NCBI RefSeq assembly: GCF_052857255.1
Contig: NC_135502.1
Coordinates: 184,881,806-184,945,805, forward strand
Length of the DNA: 64,000 bases
Source of the DNA: Amblyomma americanum
Lineage: Eukaryota; Arthropoda; Arachnida; Ixodida; Ixodidae
Reading direction: 5' to 3'
Shown here: positions 13,401 through 25,786 of the stretch, piece after piece
How positions within the stretch are numbered: position 1 is the first letter of the stretch
Layout of the letters: each line of letters opens with the position of its first letter
Position numbers and translations under genes: made by a program
Notes under the pieces: model-generated
Told to the model about the DNA's origin: nothing
Databases searched by the model: none
What the model saw: the letters and a program-made list of their open reading frames with translations, nothing else

Positions 13401-15772
13401 ACGCCTGGATTACCGACAGCGACCTATAAACGCTGAACAGATGTAACTCCGAGAGTTACGAAGCTACAAGGAACATCGAGCAACACGGCATCAGCCCCTG
13501 TGAGAAGGGTACACTGCTGTCCACGGCCCTCGGAATAACATGGGAGCCGCTGCGACATCGACGTCAAACTGCTTTAAACAGAGTCGCGCTCCGTTCATCG
13601 GAACGTTACATGGTGGCAGCGTGAGCGACATGACGTTGAGCAACTATTTCGTCTTTTTGGTTCAGATTGTTGGTTTTGTTCTACCTGGCTGCACTGTTCA
13701 CGATAACGCCAGGATTACTGAGGGCGACCTGAAAGCGCTGAACAGATGTAATAGCGAGAGTTACGATGCTACAAGGAACTATTAGCAACACGGCATCAGC
13801 CCCTGTGGGAACAGTTCTCGGAGTAACATGGGAGCCTCTGCGACATCGAAGTCAAACTGCTTACAACAGAGTCATGCTCTGTACATCTTAACAGGGCATA
13901 ATGGCACCGTGAGCGAGATGACGTTGAAGAACTATTTCGTCTTTTTGGTTCAGATTGTTGGCTTTGTGGTACCTGGCTGCATCGGTCACGAGAACGCCTG
14001 GATTACAGACAGCGACGTGAAAACGCTGAACAGATATAAAACCGAGAGTTACGAGGCTACAAGGAACATCGAGTAACGACATCAGCCCCTGTGGGAACGG
14101 TCCACTGCTGTCCACAGCCCTCGGAATAACATGGGAGCCGCTGCGACATCGACGTCAAAATGCTTTAAACAGAGTCACGCTCCGTTCATCGGAACGGGGC
14201 ACGGTGGCACCGTGAGCGAGATGACGTTGAGGAACTATTTCGTATTTTTAGTTCAGATTGTTGGTTTTGTTATACCTGGCTGCATTGCTCATGAGAACGC
14301 CTGGATTAGCGACTACGACATGAAAACACGAAACAGACGTAACTCCGAGAGTTACGATGCTACAAGTAACATCGAGCAACATGGCATCAGCCCGTGTGGG
14401 AACAGTTCACTGCTGTCCATGGCCCTCGGAGCAACACGGGAGCAGCTGCGACATCGATGTCAAACTGTTTTAACAGAGTCACACTCCGTTCATCGGAACA
14501 GGGCATGGTGGCACCGTGAGCGTGATGACGTTGAGGAACTATATTGTATTTTTAGTTCACATTGTTGGTATTGTTCTGCCTGGCTGCATTGCTCATGAGA
14601 ACGCCTGGATTACCGACCACGACCTGAAAGAACTAAACAAACGTAACTCCGAGAGTTACGATGCTACAAGGAACATCAAGCAACACCGCATGAGCCCCTG
14701 TGGGAACAGTTCTCGGAGTAACATGGGAGCCGCTGCGACATCGACGTCAAACTGCTTACAACAGAGTCACGCTCTGTACATGTGAACAGGGCATGGTGGC
14801 ACCGTGAGCGAGATGACGTTGAGGAACTATTTCGTGTTTTTAGTGGAGATTGTTGGTTTTGTTATACCTGGCTGCATTGCTCATGAGAACGCCTGGATTA
14901 CCGACCACGACCTGAAAACACTAAACAGACGTAACTCCGAGAGTTACGATGCTACAAGGAACATCGAGCAACAAGGCATCAGCCCCTGTGGGAACAGTCC
15001 ACCGCAGTCCCCGGCCCTCGGAGTAACATGGGAGCCGCTGCGACATCGACGTCAAACTGCTTTAAACAGGGTCACACTCCGTTCATCGGAACGGGGCATG
15101 GTGGCACCGTGAGCGAGATGTCGTTGAGGAACTATTTCGTGTTTTTAGTTCAGATTGTTGGTTTTGTTATACCTGGCTGCATTGCTCAAGAGAAAGCCTG
15201 GATTACCGACCACGACCTGAAAACACTAAAGAGACGTAACTCCGAGGGTTGCGATGCTACAAGGAACATCGAGGAACATGGCATCAGCCCCTGTGGGAAC
15301 AGTCCACCGAAGTCCCCGGCCCTCGGAGTAACATGGGAGCCGTTGCGACATCGACGTCAAACTGCTTAAAACAGAGTCACGCTCTCTACATCTGAACAGG
15401 GCATGGTGGCACCGTGAGCGAGTTGACGTAGAGGAAATATTTAGTATGTTAATTCAGATTGTTGGTTTTGTTGTACCTGGCTGCATTGCTCTTGAGAACG
15501 CCTCGATTACCGACCACGACCTGAAAACACTGAACAGACGTAACTCCGAGAGTTATGATGCTACAAAGAACATCGAGCAACATGGCATCAGCCATTGTGG
15601 GAACAGTCCACCCATGTCCCCGCCACTCGGAGTAACATGGGAGCCGCGGCGACATCGACGTCAAACTGCTTTAAACAGAGTCACGCTCCGTTCATCGGAA
15701 CGGGGCATGGTGGCACCGTGAGCGAGATGTCGTTGAGGAACTATTTCGTGTTTTTAGTTCAGATTGTTGGTT

Positions 15773-15774
<2 letters not shown>

Positions 15775-15803
<29 letters not shown>

Positions 15804-15804
15804 T
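15775..15804 (-). repeat. (TTTA)n tail of the minus-strand LINE
   Basis: About seven copies of TTTA on the plus strand, which is an (AAAT)n tract at the 3' end of the minus-strand LINE. It starts exactly where the satellite sequence breaks, after ...gttggtttt. Tandem A-rich tails of this kind are common at the 3' ends of non-LTR retrotransposons. Confidence 0.85.
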
Positions 15805-16085
15805 ACACAGTACCTACAGCGCCCTCATTGGGGCATTATTGTAGGGGGGAACATCATAAATAAGAACAAACATCTAGTACATAATAAATTAGGCAAATGA
15901 TGCGGTCTACACAGAAAATACAATAAACCCATTCACACGGAAGCAAAAACAAACAAACAAACAAAATAAAAACCATTGTAGAAAGGCAAACATACCCTAA
16001 ACACACACATACACACTCAAAAAAGATACATCCTAAAATACAGCACTGCTTAAATCATAATACACTCGGACAAGAATTATTGCAC

Positions 16086-18461
16086 TTATATTGACAGGTG
16101 GCTTTGCAAATCGGTCAGAAACGATGTAGGAGGAGCGGTAGCGACCCGCGAAGGGAGACAGTTCCAATCATGCACTGTTCGTGGGAAAAAACTATATTTG
16201 AATACGTTTATACGGCAATTGTACTCGCGCACCTTAAGTGGGTGGTCAGTGCGGGCGGAAATGTAGCTGGGTTCACTAATGTATTTCTCTTTTGGAATTC
16301 CAGTTTTATTATTAAGCACATTATAAAAGAAAGAGAGTCTCAAATATTTGCGCCTGTTTTCAAGTAATGGCCATCCCAACTTCTCGCGCAAACCAGAACT
16401 TTTTTGGAAATTGTAATCGCGGACACAAACCTAGCAGCCCGTTTCTGGACGCGCTCCAGCTCCTCAATATTCAGTTTTGTATGCGGGTCCCAAACCGCGG
16501 AAGCATACTCAAGTATCGGACGTACAGTAGACATGTATAATGTCTGCTTCAGCGTAAGGGGAGCGTCCTTAAAGTTACGCCTGAGAAAGTTTAATGTGCG
16601 ACTGGCTTTAGCAGACATGTAATTTACGTGTGTATTCCATGATAGGTCAGTAGAAAAAAAGACTCCCAAGTACTTATAAGTTGAAACTGCGGATAATTCA
16701 GTGCTACCAAGGAAATAGTCTGTTTGGAGCAATTGTTTCTTTTTTGTAAACCGGACCAGATTACATTTGGAGATGTTTAGCGCCATATTCCAGTTGTTGC
16801 ACCAAGAGAATACAGAGTTGAGGTCATGCTGTAGTGAAATTGCATCTGCTTCAGAAGAAATATTGCGGTAGATACAACAGTCATCAGCATAAAGTCTGAT
16901 TATACTTGAAATGTTACTAGTGAGGTCATTTATAAAAATGAGAAATAGAAGAGGGCCCAAAACCGACCCCTGCGGAACACCTGAAGTTACACCCACACTT
17001 TCCGAGCTGACACCGTCGATAACCACGCACTGTCTCCTTTCCGCAAGATACGCCTCAATCCAGGATAAGAGTGAGGTAGGAATATTTAATTTTGAAAGCT
17101 TCTGTAACAATAGGTTGTGAGCAACTAAATCGAACGCTTTTCGAAAATCTAAAAATATACAATCTACCTGACCGGCGGAGTTTAAGGAAACAGAAATGTC
17201 ATGTGTGAATTCCACGAGCTGTGTTTCACATGAGAAGCCGGACCTAAATCCATGTTGAGTCGAACAGAAAATACTATTGTTTTGTAGATGGCTAATTAAC
17301 TGAGTATAAATGACATGTTCCAGTGTTTTTCACGACACGCTCGTCAGCGATATGGGCCTATAGTTACATGTTTTAGTTTTATCACCACTCTTTTGAATCG
17401 GAACGACATTGGCACTTCTCCAGTCAAGGGGCAAAGAAGAATTCTCTAACGATTTCTGAAATAATGCAACGAGATACGGGGCAACTGAAGCTGCACAATT
17501 TTTCAAAACGTAATTGTAAATGTTGTCAGGCCCTGGTGCTGATGTAACTTTAATTTTCTGTAATAAAAGCATGATCCCCCGTTCAGAACTTTCTACGTCA
17601 TTCATTCTGTCAAGGGTGCTGGAAGATTGAAAGTCAGTATGTGTAATAATGGGATCGGAAAACACCGATTGGAAATAAAGATTGAAACTTCTCGCTTTCC
17701 CTTTTGAATCTCTTCCAAAATCAGTTGCGTCTAGTATATCAGGCGCAGAGACCCTGCTGTTTCTCTTATTTTTAACATATTTCCAGACTGCCTTTGGGTT
17801 TGTATTTAGTTGTTGGCCTAGTGTGCTGAAGTATGCCCTTTTCGCTTTACGGATTTCTTTCGATAAGTTCTTAGTTTGCTTTTTCATCTCGGAGTACAAA
17901 GTTAGTGCGGGCGTATCACAATATCTGCGAAAGAGCCGTTTCCGACGGTTGATCATTGCCCGCAACTGTCTATTCATCCAATGCATATCGTCACGACGCT
18001 TGGCTGAAATCAAGCGGGATGGGATGAAAGTCTGCGTCAGTGACAAAATTGTAGTTTTAAACAAGTTCCAGAAGAAATCAATATTCAGGGATGGCTGATG
18101 TGAAAGAAACTCAGGAAAAAATGCGTCGAGTTCCTGTGACAGCGAAGCATAATCCCCTTTTTCATAAAAAGACACTTTGCGAGGTTGGGTGTGGTGGGTC
18201 TTCATAGCATTACAGGATACTTTTGCTAAAACTACATCACGGTGGCTTATGCCTGGCAGCGTTATGACAAACGAGACTAGGCTAGGGTCATTGCAGAAAA
18301 ACAAGTCTGGCACATTAGCACTGGTAAGGCCGAGTCTGGTAGGGGTTTGAACAAACTGAAATAATGAGTGAGCACCACTTACTTCACGGAAAGCGGTATA
18401 CAAGAGGGATGCAGTGCGAATTACTGGTTTAAAACAAGACCATTCTACGCTGGGCATACCT
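16086..18461 (-). pseudogene. LINE ORF2 remnant: endonuclease C-terminus, reverse transcriptase, C-terminal region
   Basis: The protein would nick target DNA and copy the element RNA at the break (target-primed reverse transcription). The segment at 17333-18461 encodes the end of the APE-type endonuclease (SHRD at the usual SDH site), a linker rich in K and R, and the first RT blocks ending in NYRPISL. A single in-frame TGA at 17330-17332 separates it from 16340-17329. That part has the catalytic blocks FLDFRKAFD, GVPQGSVLGPLLF and YADD. The last part, 16086-16391, encodes the conserved C-terminal region (LGWPLLE; FFPRTVHDWNCLP) in another frame. The frame change maps to an A6 run near 16410-16420. 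With 5' truncation plus a stop, the copy is dead whatever the cause of the frameshift. Confidence 0.85.
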
Positions 18462-19455
18462 GTTATACCTGGCTGCATTGCTCATGAGAAAGCCTGGATT
18501 ACCGACCACGACCTGAAAACACTAAAGAGACGTAACTCCGAGAGTTACGATGCTACAAGGAACATCGAGGACCATGGCATCAGCCCCTGTGGGAACAGTC
18601 CACCGCAGTCCCCGGCCCTCGGAGTAACATGGGAGCCGTTTGCGACATCGACGTCAAACTGCCTAAAACAGAGTCACGCTGTGTACATCTGAACAGGGCA
18701 TGGTGGCGACGTGAGCGAGATGATGTTGACGAACTATTTCGTCTTTTTGGTTCAGATTGTTGCCTTTGTCCTACCTGGCTGCATCGGTCACGAGAACGCC
18801 TGTATTACTGACAGCGACGTGAAAACGCTGAACAGATGTAATACCGAGAGTTACGATGCTACAAGGAACATCGAGCAACACGGCATCAGCCCCTGTGGGA
18901 ACGGTACACTGCTGTCCACGGCCGTCGGAGTAACATGTGAGCCGCTGCGACATCGACGTCAAACTGCTTTAAACAGAGTCACGCTCCGTACATCGGAACG
19001 AGACATGGTGGCGCCGTGAGCGAGATGAAGTTAAGGAACTCTTTTGTCTTTTTAGTTCAGATTGTTGGTTTTGTTCCACCTGGCTGCATTCCTCATGAGC
19101 AGGCCTCGATTACCGACCACGACCTGAAAACCCTGAACAGACGTAACTCCGAGAGTTACGATGCTACAAATAACATCGAGCAACACGGCATCAGCCCTTG
19201 TAGAAACAGACCACCGCTGTCTCCGGCCCTCGGAGTAACATTGGGGCCGCTGCGACATCGACGTCAAACTGCTTTAGAGTCACGCTCCGTTCATCGGAAC
19301 GGGGCATGGTGGCACCGTGAGCGAGATGAAGTTGTGGAACTATTTCGTATTTTTAGTTCTCATTGTTGGTTTTGTTATACCTGGCTGCATTGCTCATGAG
19401 AACGCCTGGATTACCGACCACGACCTGAAAACACTAATCAGACGTAAATCCGAGA

Positions 19456-19737
19456 CTGATCCGGAGTTCCCGGGTTCGAACCCGACCGCGGCGGCTGCGT
19501 TTTTATGAAGGAAAAAAGCTAAGGCGCCCATGTGCTGTGCGATGTCAGTGCACGTTAAAGATCCCCAGGTGGTCGAAAATATTCCGGAGCCCTCCACTAC
19601 GGCACCTAATTCTTCCTTTCTTCTTTCACTCCCTCTCTTATCCCTTCCCTTACGGCGCGGTTCAGGTGTCCAACGATATATGAGACAGATACTGCGCCAT
19701 TTCCTTTCCCCAAAAACCAATTATTATTATTATTATT
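19456..19737 (+). mobile_element. tRNA-derived SINE (Ruka-like), copy 5
   Basis: Same truncated SINE, with the 9-bp flank aatccgaga at 19447-19455 and again after the (TTA)n tail from 19738. Its body reads aaagatccccaggtgg, which I recall as the usual tick SINE sequence. Copies 1-4 carry changed forms there. This suggests copy 5 lies closest to the original insertion and the other four derive from two later lineages. Confidence 0.8.
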
Positions 19738-22700
19738 AATCCGAGAGTCAAGATGCTACAAGGAACATCGAGCAACACGGCATCAGTCCCTGGGGGAACA
19801 GAGCACCGCTGTCCAAAGCCCTCGGAGTAACATGGGAGCCGCTGCGACATTGACGTCAAACTGCTTTAAACAGAGTCACGCACCGTTCATCGGAACGGGA
19901 CATAGTGGCAGCGTGAGCGAGATGACGTTGAGGAAATATTTCGTATTTTTAGTTCAGATTGTTGGTTTTGTTATACCATGCTGCATTGCTCATGAGAACG
20001 CCTCGATTACCGACCACGACCTGAAAACACTGAACAGACGTAACTCCGAGAGTTACGATGCTACAAGGAACATCGAGCAACACGCATCAGCCCCTGTGGG
20101 AACAGTCCACTGCAGTCCACGGCCCTAGGAGCAACACGGAAGCTGCTGCGACATCGACGTCAAACTGTTTTAACAGAGTCACACTCCGTTCATCGGAACG
20201 GGGCATAGTGGGACCGTGGGCGAGATGACGTTGAGGAACTATTTCGTATTTTTAGTTCAGATTTTTCGTTTTTTATACCTGGGTGCATTGCTCATGAGAA
20301 CGCCTGGATTATCGACCACGACCTGAAAACACTAAACAGACGCATCTCCGAGAGTTACGATGCTACAAGGAACATCGAGCAACGTGGCATCAGCCACTGT
20401 GGGAACAGTCCACCGCTGTCCCCGCCACTCGGAGTAACATGGGAGCCGCGGCGACATCGACGTCAAACTGCTTTAAACCGAGTCACGCTCCGTTCATCGG
20501 AACGGGGCATGGTGGCACCGTGAGCGAGGTGAAGTTAAGGAACTATTTTGTCTTTTTAGTTCAGATTGTTGGTTTTGTTCCACCTGGCTGCATTCCTCAT
20601 GAGAAGGCCTCGATTACCGACCACGACATTGAAAACACTGAACAGACGTAACTCCGAGAGTTACGATGCTACAAGGAACATCGAGAAAGACGGCATCAGC
20701 CCCTGTGGGAACAGTCCACCACTGTCCGCGGCCCTCTGAGTAACACGGGAGCGGCTCCAAAATCAATGTCAAACTGCTTTAAACAGAGTCACACTCTGTT
20801 CATCAGAACGGGGCATGGTGGCACCGTGAGCGAGATGACGTTGAGGAAATATTTCGTATGTTTAGTTAAGATTGTTGGTTTTTTATACCTGGCTGTATTG
20901 CTCATGAGAACGCCTGGATTACCGACCACGACCTGAAAACACTAAACAGACGCATCTCCGAGAGTTACGATGCTACAAGGAACATCGAGCAACATGGCAT
21001 CAGCCACTGTGGGAACAGTCCACCGCTGTCTCCGGCCCATGGAGTAACATTGGAGCCGCTGCGACAACGACGAAAAACTGCTTTAAACAGAGTTACGCTC
21101 CGTTCAACGGAACGGGGCATGGTGGCACCGTGAGCGAGATGACGTTGAGGAACTATTTCGTATTTTTAGTTCAGTTTTTAGTTTTTTTATACCTAGCTGC
21201 ATTGTTCATGAGAACGCCTGGATTACCGACCACGACTTGAAAACACTAAACAGACGAATCTCCGAGAGTTACGATTCTACAAGGAACATCGAGCAACATG
21301 GCATTAGCCACTGTTGGAACAGTCCACTGCTGTCCCCGCCACTCGGAGTAACATGGGAGCCGCTGCGACATCGACGTCAAACTGCTTTAAACTGAGTCAC
21401 GCTCCGTTCATCGGAACGGGGCATGGTGGCACCGTGAGCGAGTTGACATTGAGGAACTATTTCGTATTTTTAGTTCACATTGTTGGTTTTGTTATACCTG
21501 GCTGCATTGCTCATGAGAACGCCTGGATTACCGACCATGACCTGAAAGCACTAAACAGACCTAAATCCGAGAGTCACGATTCTACAAGGAACATCGAGCA
21601 ACACGGCATCAGCCCCCGGAAGAAAAGAGCACCGCTGTCCACGGCCCTCGGAGTAACACGGGAGCCATTGCGACCGCGAATTCAAACTGCTTTAAACAGA
21701 GTCACACTCCGTTCATCGGAACGGGGCATGGTGGCACCGTGAGCGAGATCACGTTGAGGAAGTATTTCGTATTTTTAGTTCAGATTGTTGGTTTTGTTAT
21801 ACCTGGCTGCATTGGTCATGAGAACGCCTGGATTACCGACCACGACCTGAAAGCACTAAACAGAAGTAAATCGTAGAGTTACGATGCTACAAGGAAGATT
21901 GAGCAACATGGCATCAGCCCCTGTGGGAACATTCCACCGCTGCCGCCGGCCCTCGGAGTAACATGGGAGCCGATGCGACATCGACGTCAAACTGTTTTAA
22001 CAGAGTTACGCTCCGTTCAACGGAACGGGGCATGGTGGCGCATTGAGTGTGATGACGTTGAGGAACTATTTCGTCTTTTTGGTTCAGATTGTTGGTTTTG
22101 TTCTACCTTGCTGCATTGCTCATAAAACGCCTGGATTACCGACAGCGACCTATAAACGCTGAACAGATGTAACTCCGAGAGTTACGATGCTACAAGGAAC
22201 ATCGAGCGACACGGCATGAGCTACTGGGGGAACAGTCCACCGCTGCGCACGGCCCTCGGAGTAACATTATAGCCTCTGCGACATCGACGTCAAACTGCTT
22301 TAAACCGAGTCATGCTCCGTTCATTGGAACGGGGCATAGTGGCACCTTGAGCCAGATGACGTTCAGGAACTATTTCGTCTTTTTGGTTAAGATTGTTGCC
22401 TTTGTTCTACCTGGCTGCATCGTTCACAAGAACGCCTGTATTACAGACAGCGACGTGAAAACGCTGAACAGATGTAATACCGAGAGTTACGATGCTACAA
22501 GGAACATCGAGCAACACGGCATCAGCCCCTGTGGGAACAGACCACCGCTGTCCACGTCCCTCGGAGTAACATGGGAGCCGCTGCGACGTCGTCGTCAAAA
22601 TGCTTTAAACCGAGGAACGCTACGTTCATTGGAATGGGGCCTAATGGCACCTTTAGCCAGATGACGTTGAGGAACTATTTCTTCTTTTTGGTTCTGATTG

Positions 22701-23801
22701 TTGGTTTTGTTCTATCTGGCTGCATTGCTGACGAGAACGCCATGATTACCGACAGCGTCCTAAAAACGGTGTACAGCTGTAATATCGACAGTTACGATGC
22801 TACAAGGAACATCGAGCAACATGGCTTCAGCCCCTGTGCAAACGGTCCACTGCTGTCCATGGCCCTCAGAGTAACATGGGAGCCGCTGCGACATCGACGT
22901 CAAAATGCTTTAAACAGAGTTACGCTCCGTTCATCGGAACGGGGCATGGTGGCACCGTGAGCGAGATGAGGTTGAGGAACTATTTCGTCTTTTGGTTCAG
23001 ATTGTTGGTTTTGTTCTAACTGGCTGCATTGCTCATGAGAACGTATCGATTACCGACAGCGACCTGAAAACGCTAGACAGCTCTAATACCAAGAGTTACG
23101 TTGCTACAAGAACATCCAGCAAGGCGGCATTAGCTCCTGTGGGAACAGTTTTCGGAGTAACATGGGAGCTGCTGCGACATCGACGTCAAACTGCCGAAAA
23201 CAGAGCCACGCTCTGTACATCTGAACAGGGCATGGTGGCACCGTGAGCGAGATGACGTTGAGGAACTATTTCGACTTTTTCGTTCAGATTGTTGGCTTTG
23301 CTCTACCTGGCTGCATCAGTGACGAGAACGCCTGTATTACTGACAGCGACGTGAAAACGCTGAACAGATGTAACACCTAGAGTTACGATGCTACAAGGAA
23401 CATCGAGCAACATGGCATCAGCCACTGTTGGAACAGTCTACCGCTGTCCACGGCCCTCGGAGTAACACGGGAGCCGCTGCGAAATCGACGTCAAACTGCT
23501 TTAAACAGAGTCACACTCCGTTCATCAGAACGGGGCATGGTCTCACCGTTAGCGAGATGACGTTGAGGAACTATTTCGTATTTTGGTTCAGATTTTTGGT
23601 TTTTTTATACCTGGCTGCATTGTTCATGAGAACGCCTGGATTACCGACCATGACCTGAAAACACTAAACAGACGCATCTCCGAGAGTTACGATGCTACAA
23701 GGAACATCGAGCAACATGGCATCAGCCACTGTGGGAACAGTCCACCGCTGTCCGCGGTCCTCGGAGTAACACGGGAGCCGCTGCGAAATCGACGTCAAAC
23801 T

Positions 23802-23854
23802 GCTTTAAACAGCAAAAAAACTCGCCCGCTTATCTATCCTGTTGCTTTAAACAG
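23802..23854 (+). repeat. 31-bp insert flanked by 11-bp direct repeats
   Basis: The monomer string gctttaaacag occurs at 23802-23812 and again at 23844-23854, with a non-satellite 31-bp insert between (starts caaaaaaactcgcccg, ends tctatcctgtt). This is the only place I noticed where a short foreign sequence enters a monomer. It could be a templated insertion at a repaired break or a remnant of a small element. Confidence 0.6.
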
Positions 23855-25267
23855 AGTCACTCTCCGTACATCGGAACGGGACATGGTGGCACCGTGAGTG
23901 AGATGACGTTAAGGAACTATTTCGTCTTTTTAGTTCAGATTGTTGGTTTTTTTCCACCTGGCTGCATTGCTCATGAGAACGCCTGGATTACCGACAGCCG
24001 CCTATAAACGCTGAACAGATGTAACTCCGAGAGTTACGATGTTACAAGGAACATCGACCAACATGGCATCAGCCCCTGTGAGAATGGTACACTACTTTCC
24101 ACGGCCCTCGGAGTAACATGGGAGCCGCTGCGACGTCGTCGTCAAAATGCTTTAAACCGAGGAACGCTCTGTTCGTCGGAATATGGCATGGTGCACCGTG
24201 AGCTAGATGACCTTGAGGAACTATTTCGTATTTTGGGTTCAGATTGTTGGTTTTTGTTCTATCTGGCTGCTTTGCTGACGAGAACGCTCCGATTACCGAC
24301 AGCGACCTGAAAACGGTGTACAGCTTTAATATCGAAAGTTACGATGCTACAATGAACATCGAGCAACATGGCATAAGCCCCTGTGGGAACGCTCCACTGC
24401 TGTCCACGGCACTCGGAGTAACATGGGAGCCGCTGCGACATCGACGTCAAAATGCTTTAAACAGAGTCACGCTCCGTTCATCGGAACGGGGCATGGTTTC
24501 ACCGTGAGTGACGTGACGTTGAGGAACTATTTCGCCTTATTGGTTCAGATATTTGGTTTTGTTCTACCAGGCTGCATTGCTCATGAGAACGCCTGGTTTA
24601 CCGACAGCGACCTGAAAATGGTGTACAGCTGTAAAATCGAGAGTTACGATGCTACAAGGAACATTGAGCAACATGGCATCAGCCCCTGTGGGAACGATCC
24701 AATGCTGTCCACGGCCCTCGGAGTAACATGGGAGCCGCTGCGACATCGATGTCAAATGCTTTAAACAGAGTCAAACTCCGTCCAACGGAACGGAGCATGG
24801 TGGCGCTTTGAGCGAGATGACGTTGAGGAACTATTTCGTCTTTTTGGGTCAGATTGTTGGTTTTGTTCTACCTTGCTGCATTGCTCATAAAACGCCTCGG
24901 TTACCGACAGCGACCTATAAACACTGAACAGATGTAACTCCGAGAGTTACGATGCTACAAGGAACATCGAGCGACACGGCATGAGCCACTGTGGGAACAG
25001 TCCACCGCTGCGCACGGCCCTCGGAGTAACATGAGAGCCTCTGCGACATCGACGTCAAACTGCTTTAAACCGAGTCACGCTCCGTTCATTGGAACGGGGC
25101 ATAGTGGCATCTTGAGCCAGATCACGTTGAGGAACTATTTCGTCTTTTTGGTTCTGATTGTTGGTTTTGTTCTATCTGGCTGTATTGCTGACGAGAACGC
25201 CTGGATTACCGACAGCGTCCTAAAAACTGTGTACAGCTGTAATATCGAGAGTCACGATGCTACAAGG

Positions 25268-25426
25268 TGAAATAACTACGACCAGCATCGACGAAGGTCC
25301 AGAACTAAAAAACGTTTATTGCCAAGAGCATGGTGTTCTTATAGTGCGCCGATAGCGTGCCGTGCGCAGCTTATCAGCAGCACGGAATGACACGTCAGCG
25401 GCTCGCTATGTGCTCACGCTATCACA
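25268..25426 (-). repeat. 3' LTR of the Ty3/gypsy element
   Basis: A 159-bp terminal repeat. On the plus strand it starts tgaaataac and ends ctatcaca. It matches the copy at 29670-29828 with one difference that I see (T at 25409, G at 29811). The repeat has TG...CA ends. The direct duplication caagg lies just outside (25263-25267 and 29829-29833). It is short for a gypsy LTR. Confidence 0.95.
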
Positions 25427-25440
25427 TCTCCTCCCCCCTT
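25427..25440 (-). promoter_or_regulatory. Polypurine tract of the Ty3/gypsy element
   Basis: On the minus strand the sequence directly inside the 3' LTR is a purine run (aaggggggaggaga). This is the usual primer site for plus-strand DNA synthesis in LTR retroelements. Its position against the LTR boundary supports the element limits. Confidence 0.85.
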
Positions 25441-25453
25441 AAACAACACGAAG

Positions 25454-25786
25454 TCATTTCTTGAAGTCTGATGGTCTGAACCAAACCGGGGGCCGGCGCA
25501 TACGCTGGCTACGGCGAGGAGGCACCACAGCGTCGTCGTTGGCTGGCAGTGAAGACTCTCGCGAATCACCTGAAGCGTCGAGTGGCACAGTCGAGTCGGC
25601 TGCCGGAGAAGGTGGCGAGGCGGGTGCATTGGTGCCGGCCGACGATGTCTCCTCAGGGCACGTGGTCTCAACTGTGGGCCCTGCCGACCCTGGCGACTCC
25701 CGAGGCTGCTCACTTGGTAGGGATGCCTGCTGCGATAGCGAGGCTGGTCGTGCAAAAGAAGGGCGGAGGTTATCGGCGTGCACAAA
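25454..25786 (-). pseudogene. C-terminal tail of gypsy Pol
   Basis: About 110 codons in the same frame as the integrase segment upstream, separated from it only by an in-frame TGA at 25787-25789. The segment is rich in S, P and E, and ends in a basic stretch (RRSQRMRRPPVW). Such basic tails are common at the Pol C-terminus of arthropod gypsy elements. I see no known domain. Its natural stop lies just before the polypurine tract. Confidence 0.7.

Larger units (their letters stand above)
1..15774 (+). repeat. 305-bp satellite array, block A
   Basis: Tandem head-to-tail monomers of about 305 bp. For example, the motif gtgagcgagatg recurs at 14804 and 15109. The monomer has an AT-rich part (around the string ttcagattgttggttttg) and a CpG-rich part (around gccgctgcgacatcgacgtc). 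Most monomers here carry the 'accacgacctgaaaacact' variant. The block includes four SINE-bearing monomers and several multi-monomer duplications (shifts of 2700, 3596, 6313 and 10215 bp). Translated frames of 60-168 codons occur on both strands, but they simply repeat with the monomer and many need GTG or TTG starts, so I call none of them genes. The family is not one I recognise. Centromeric, subtelomeric or other heterochromatin location cannot be decided from the sequence. Confidence 0.95.
15775..18461 (-). mobile_element. 5'-truncated non-LTR retrotransposon (CR1/L2-like LINE)
   Basis: A minus-strand LINE fragment of 2.7 kb inserted in a satellite monomer. From its 5' end (18461) to its 3' end it holds the second half of an endonuclease domain, a reverse transcriptase, a C-terminal region, a 3' UTR of about 280 bp (15805-16085) and an (AAAT)n tail. 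The satellite splits cleanly into ...ttggtttt and gttatacctgg..., which are contiguous in paralogous monomers (around 4630). I see no target-site duplication of more than 1 bp. The 5' truncation falls in the endonuclease, near where its GDFN motif would be. Assignment to CR1/L2 rather than another Jockey-superfamily clade rests on general look only. Confidence 0.85.
18462..25267 (+). repeat. 305-bp satellite array, block B
   Basis: The satellite resumes in the same monomer and phase interrupted at 15774, with the 'aaagagacgtaac' variant also seen at 4690 and 8300. It includes one SINE-bearing monomer and a monomer with a 42-bp length gain (23802-23854). The 'gacagcgac...gtgtacagctgtaat' subfamily first becomes common from about 22700. 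The last monomer is cut by the LTR element at 25267. No gene is supported. Confidence 0.95.

Noticed and set aside
1..15774. Dozens of 60-168 codon frames on both strands, many overlapping by GTGA like bacterial operon genes
   Set aside because: They recur with the 305-bp monomer, often need GTG or TTG starts, sit on both strands at once and show no known domain. The window is eukaryotic, so GTGA overlaps carry no meaning.
15805..16085. Possible non-coding RNA in the A-rich stretch next to the (TTTA)n tract
   Set aside because: It is the 3' UTR of the minus-strand LINE, directly between its last conserved coding block and its tail.
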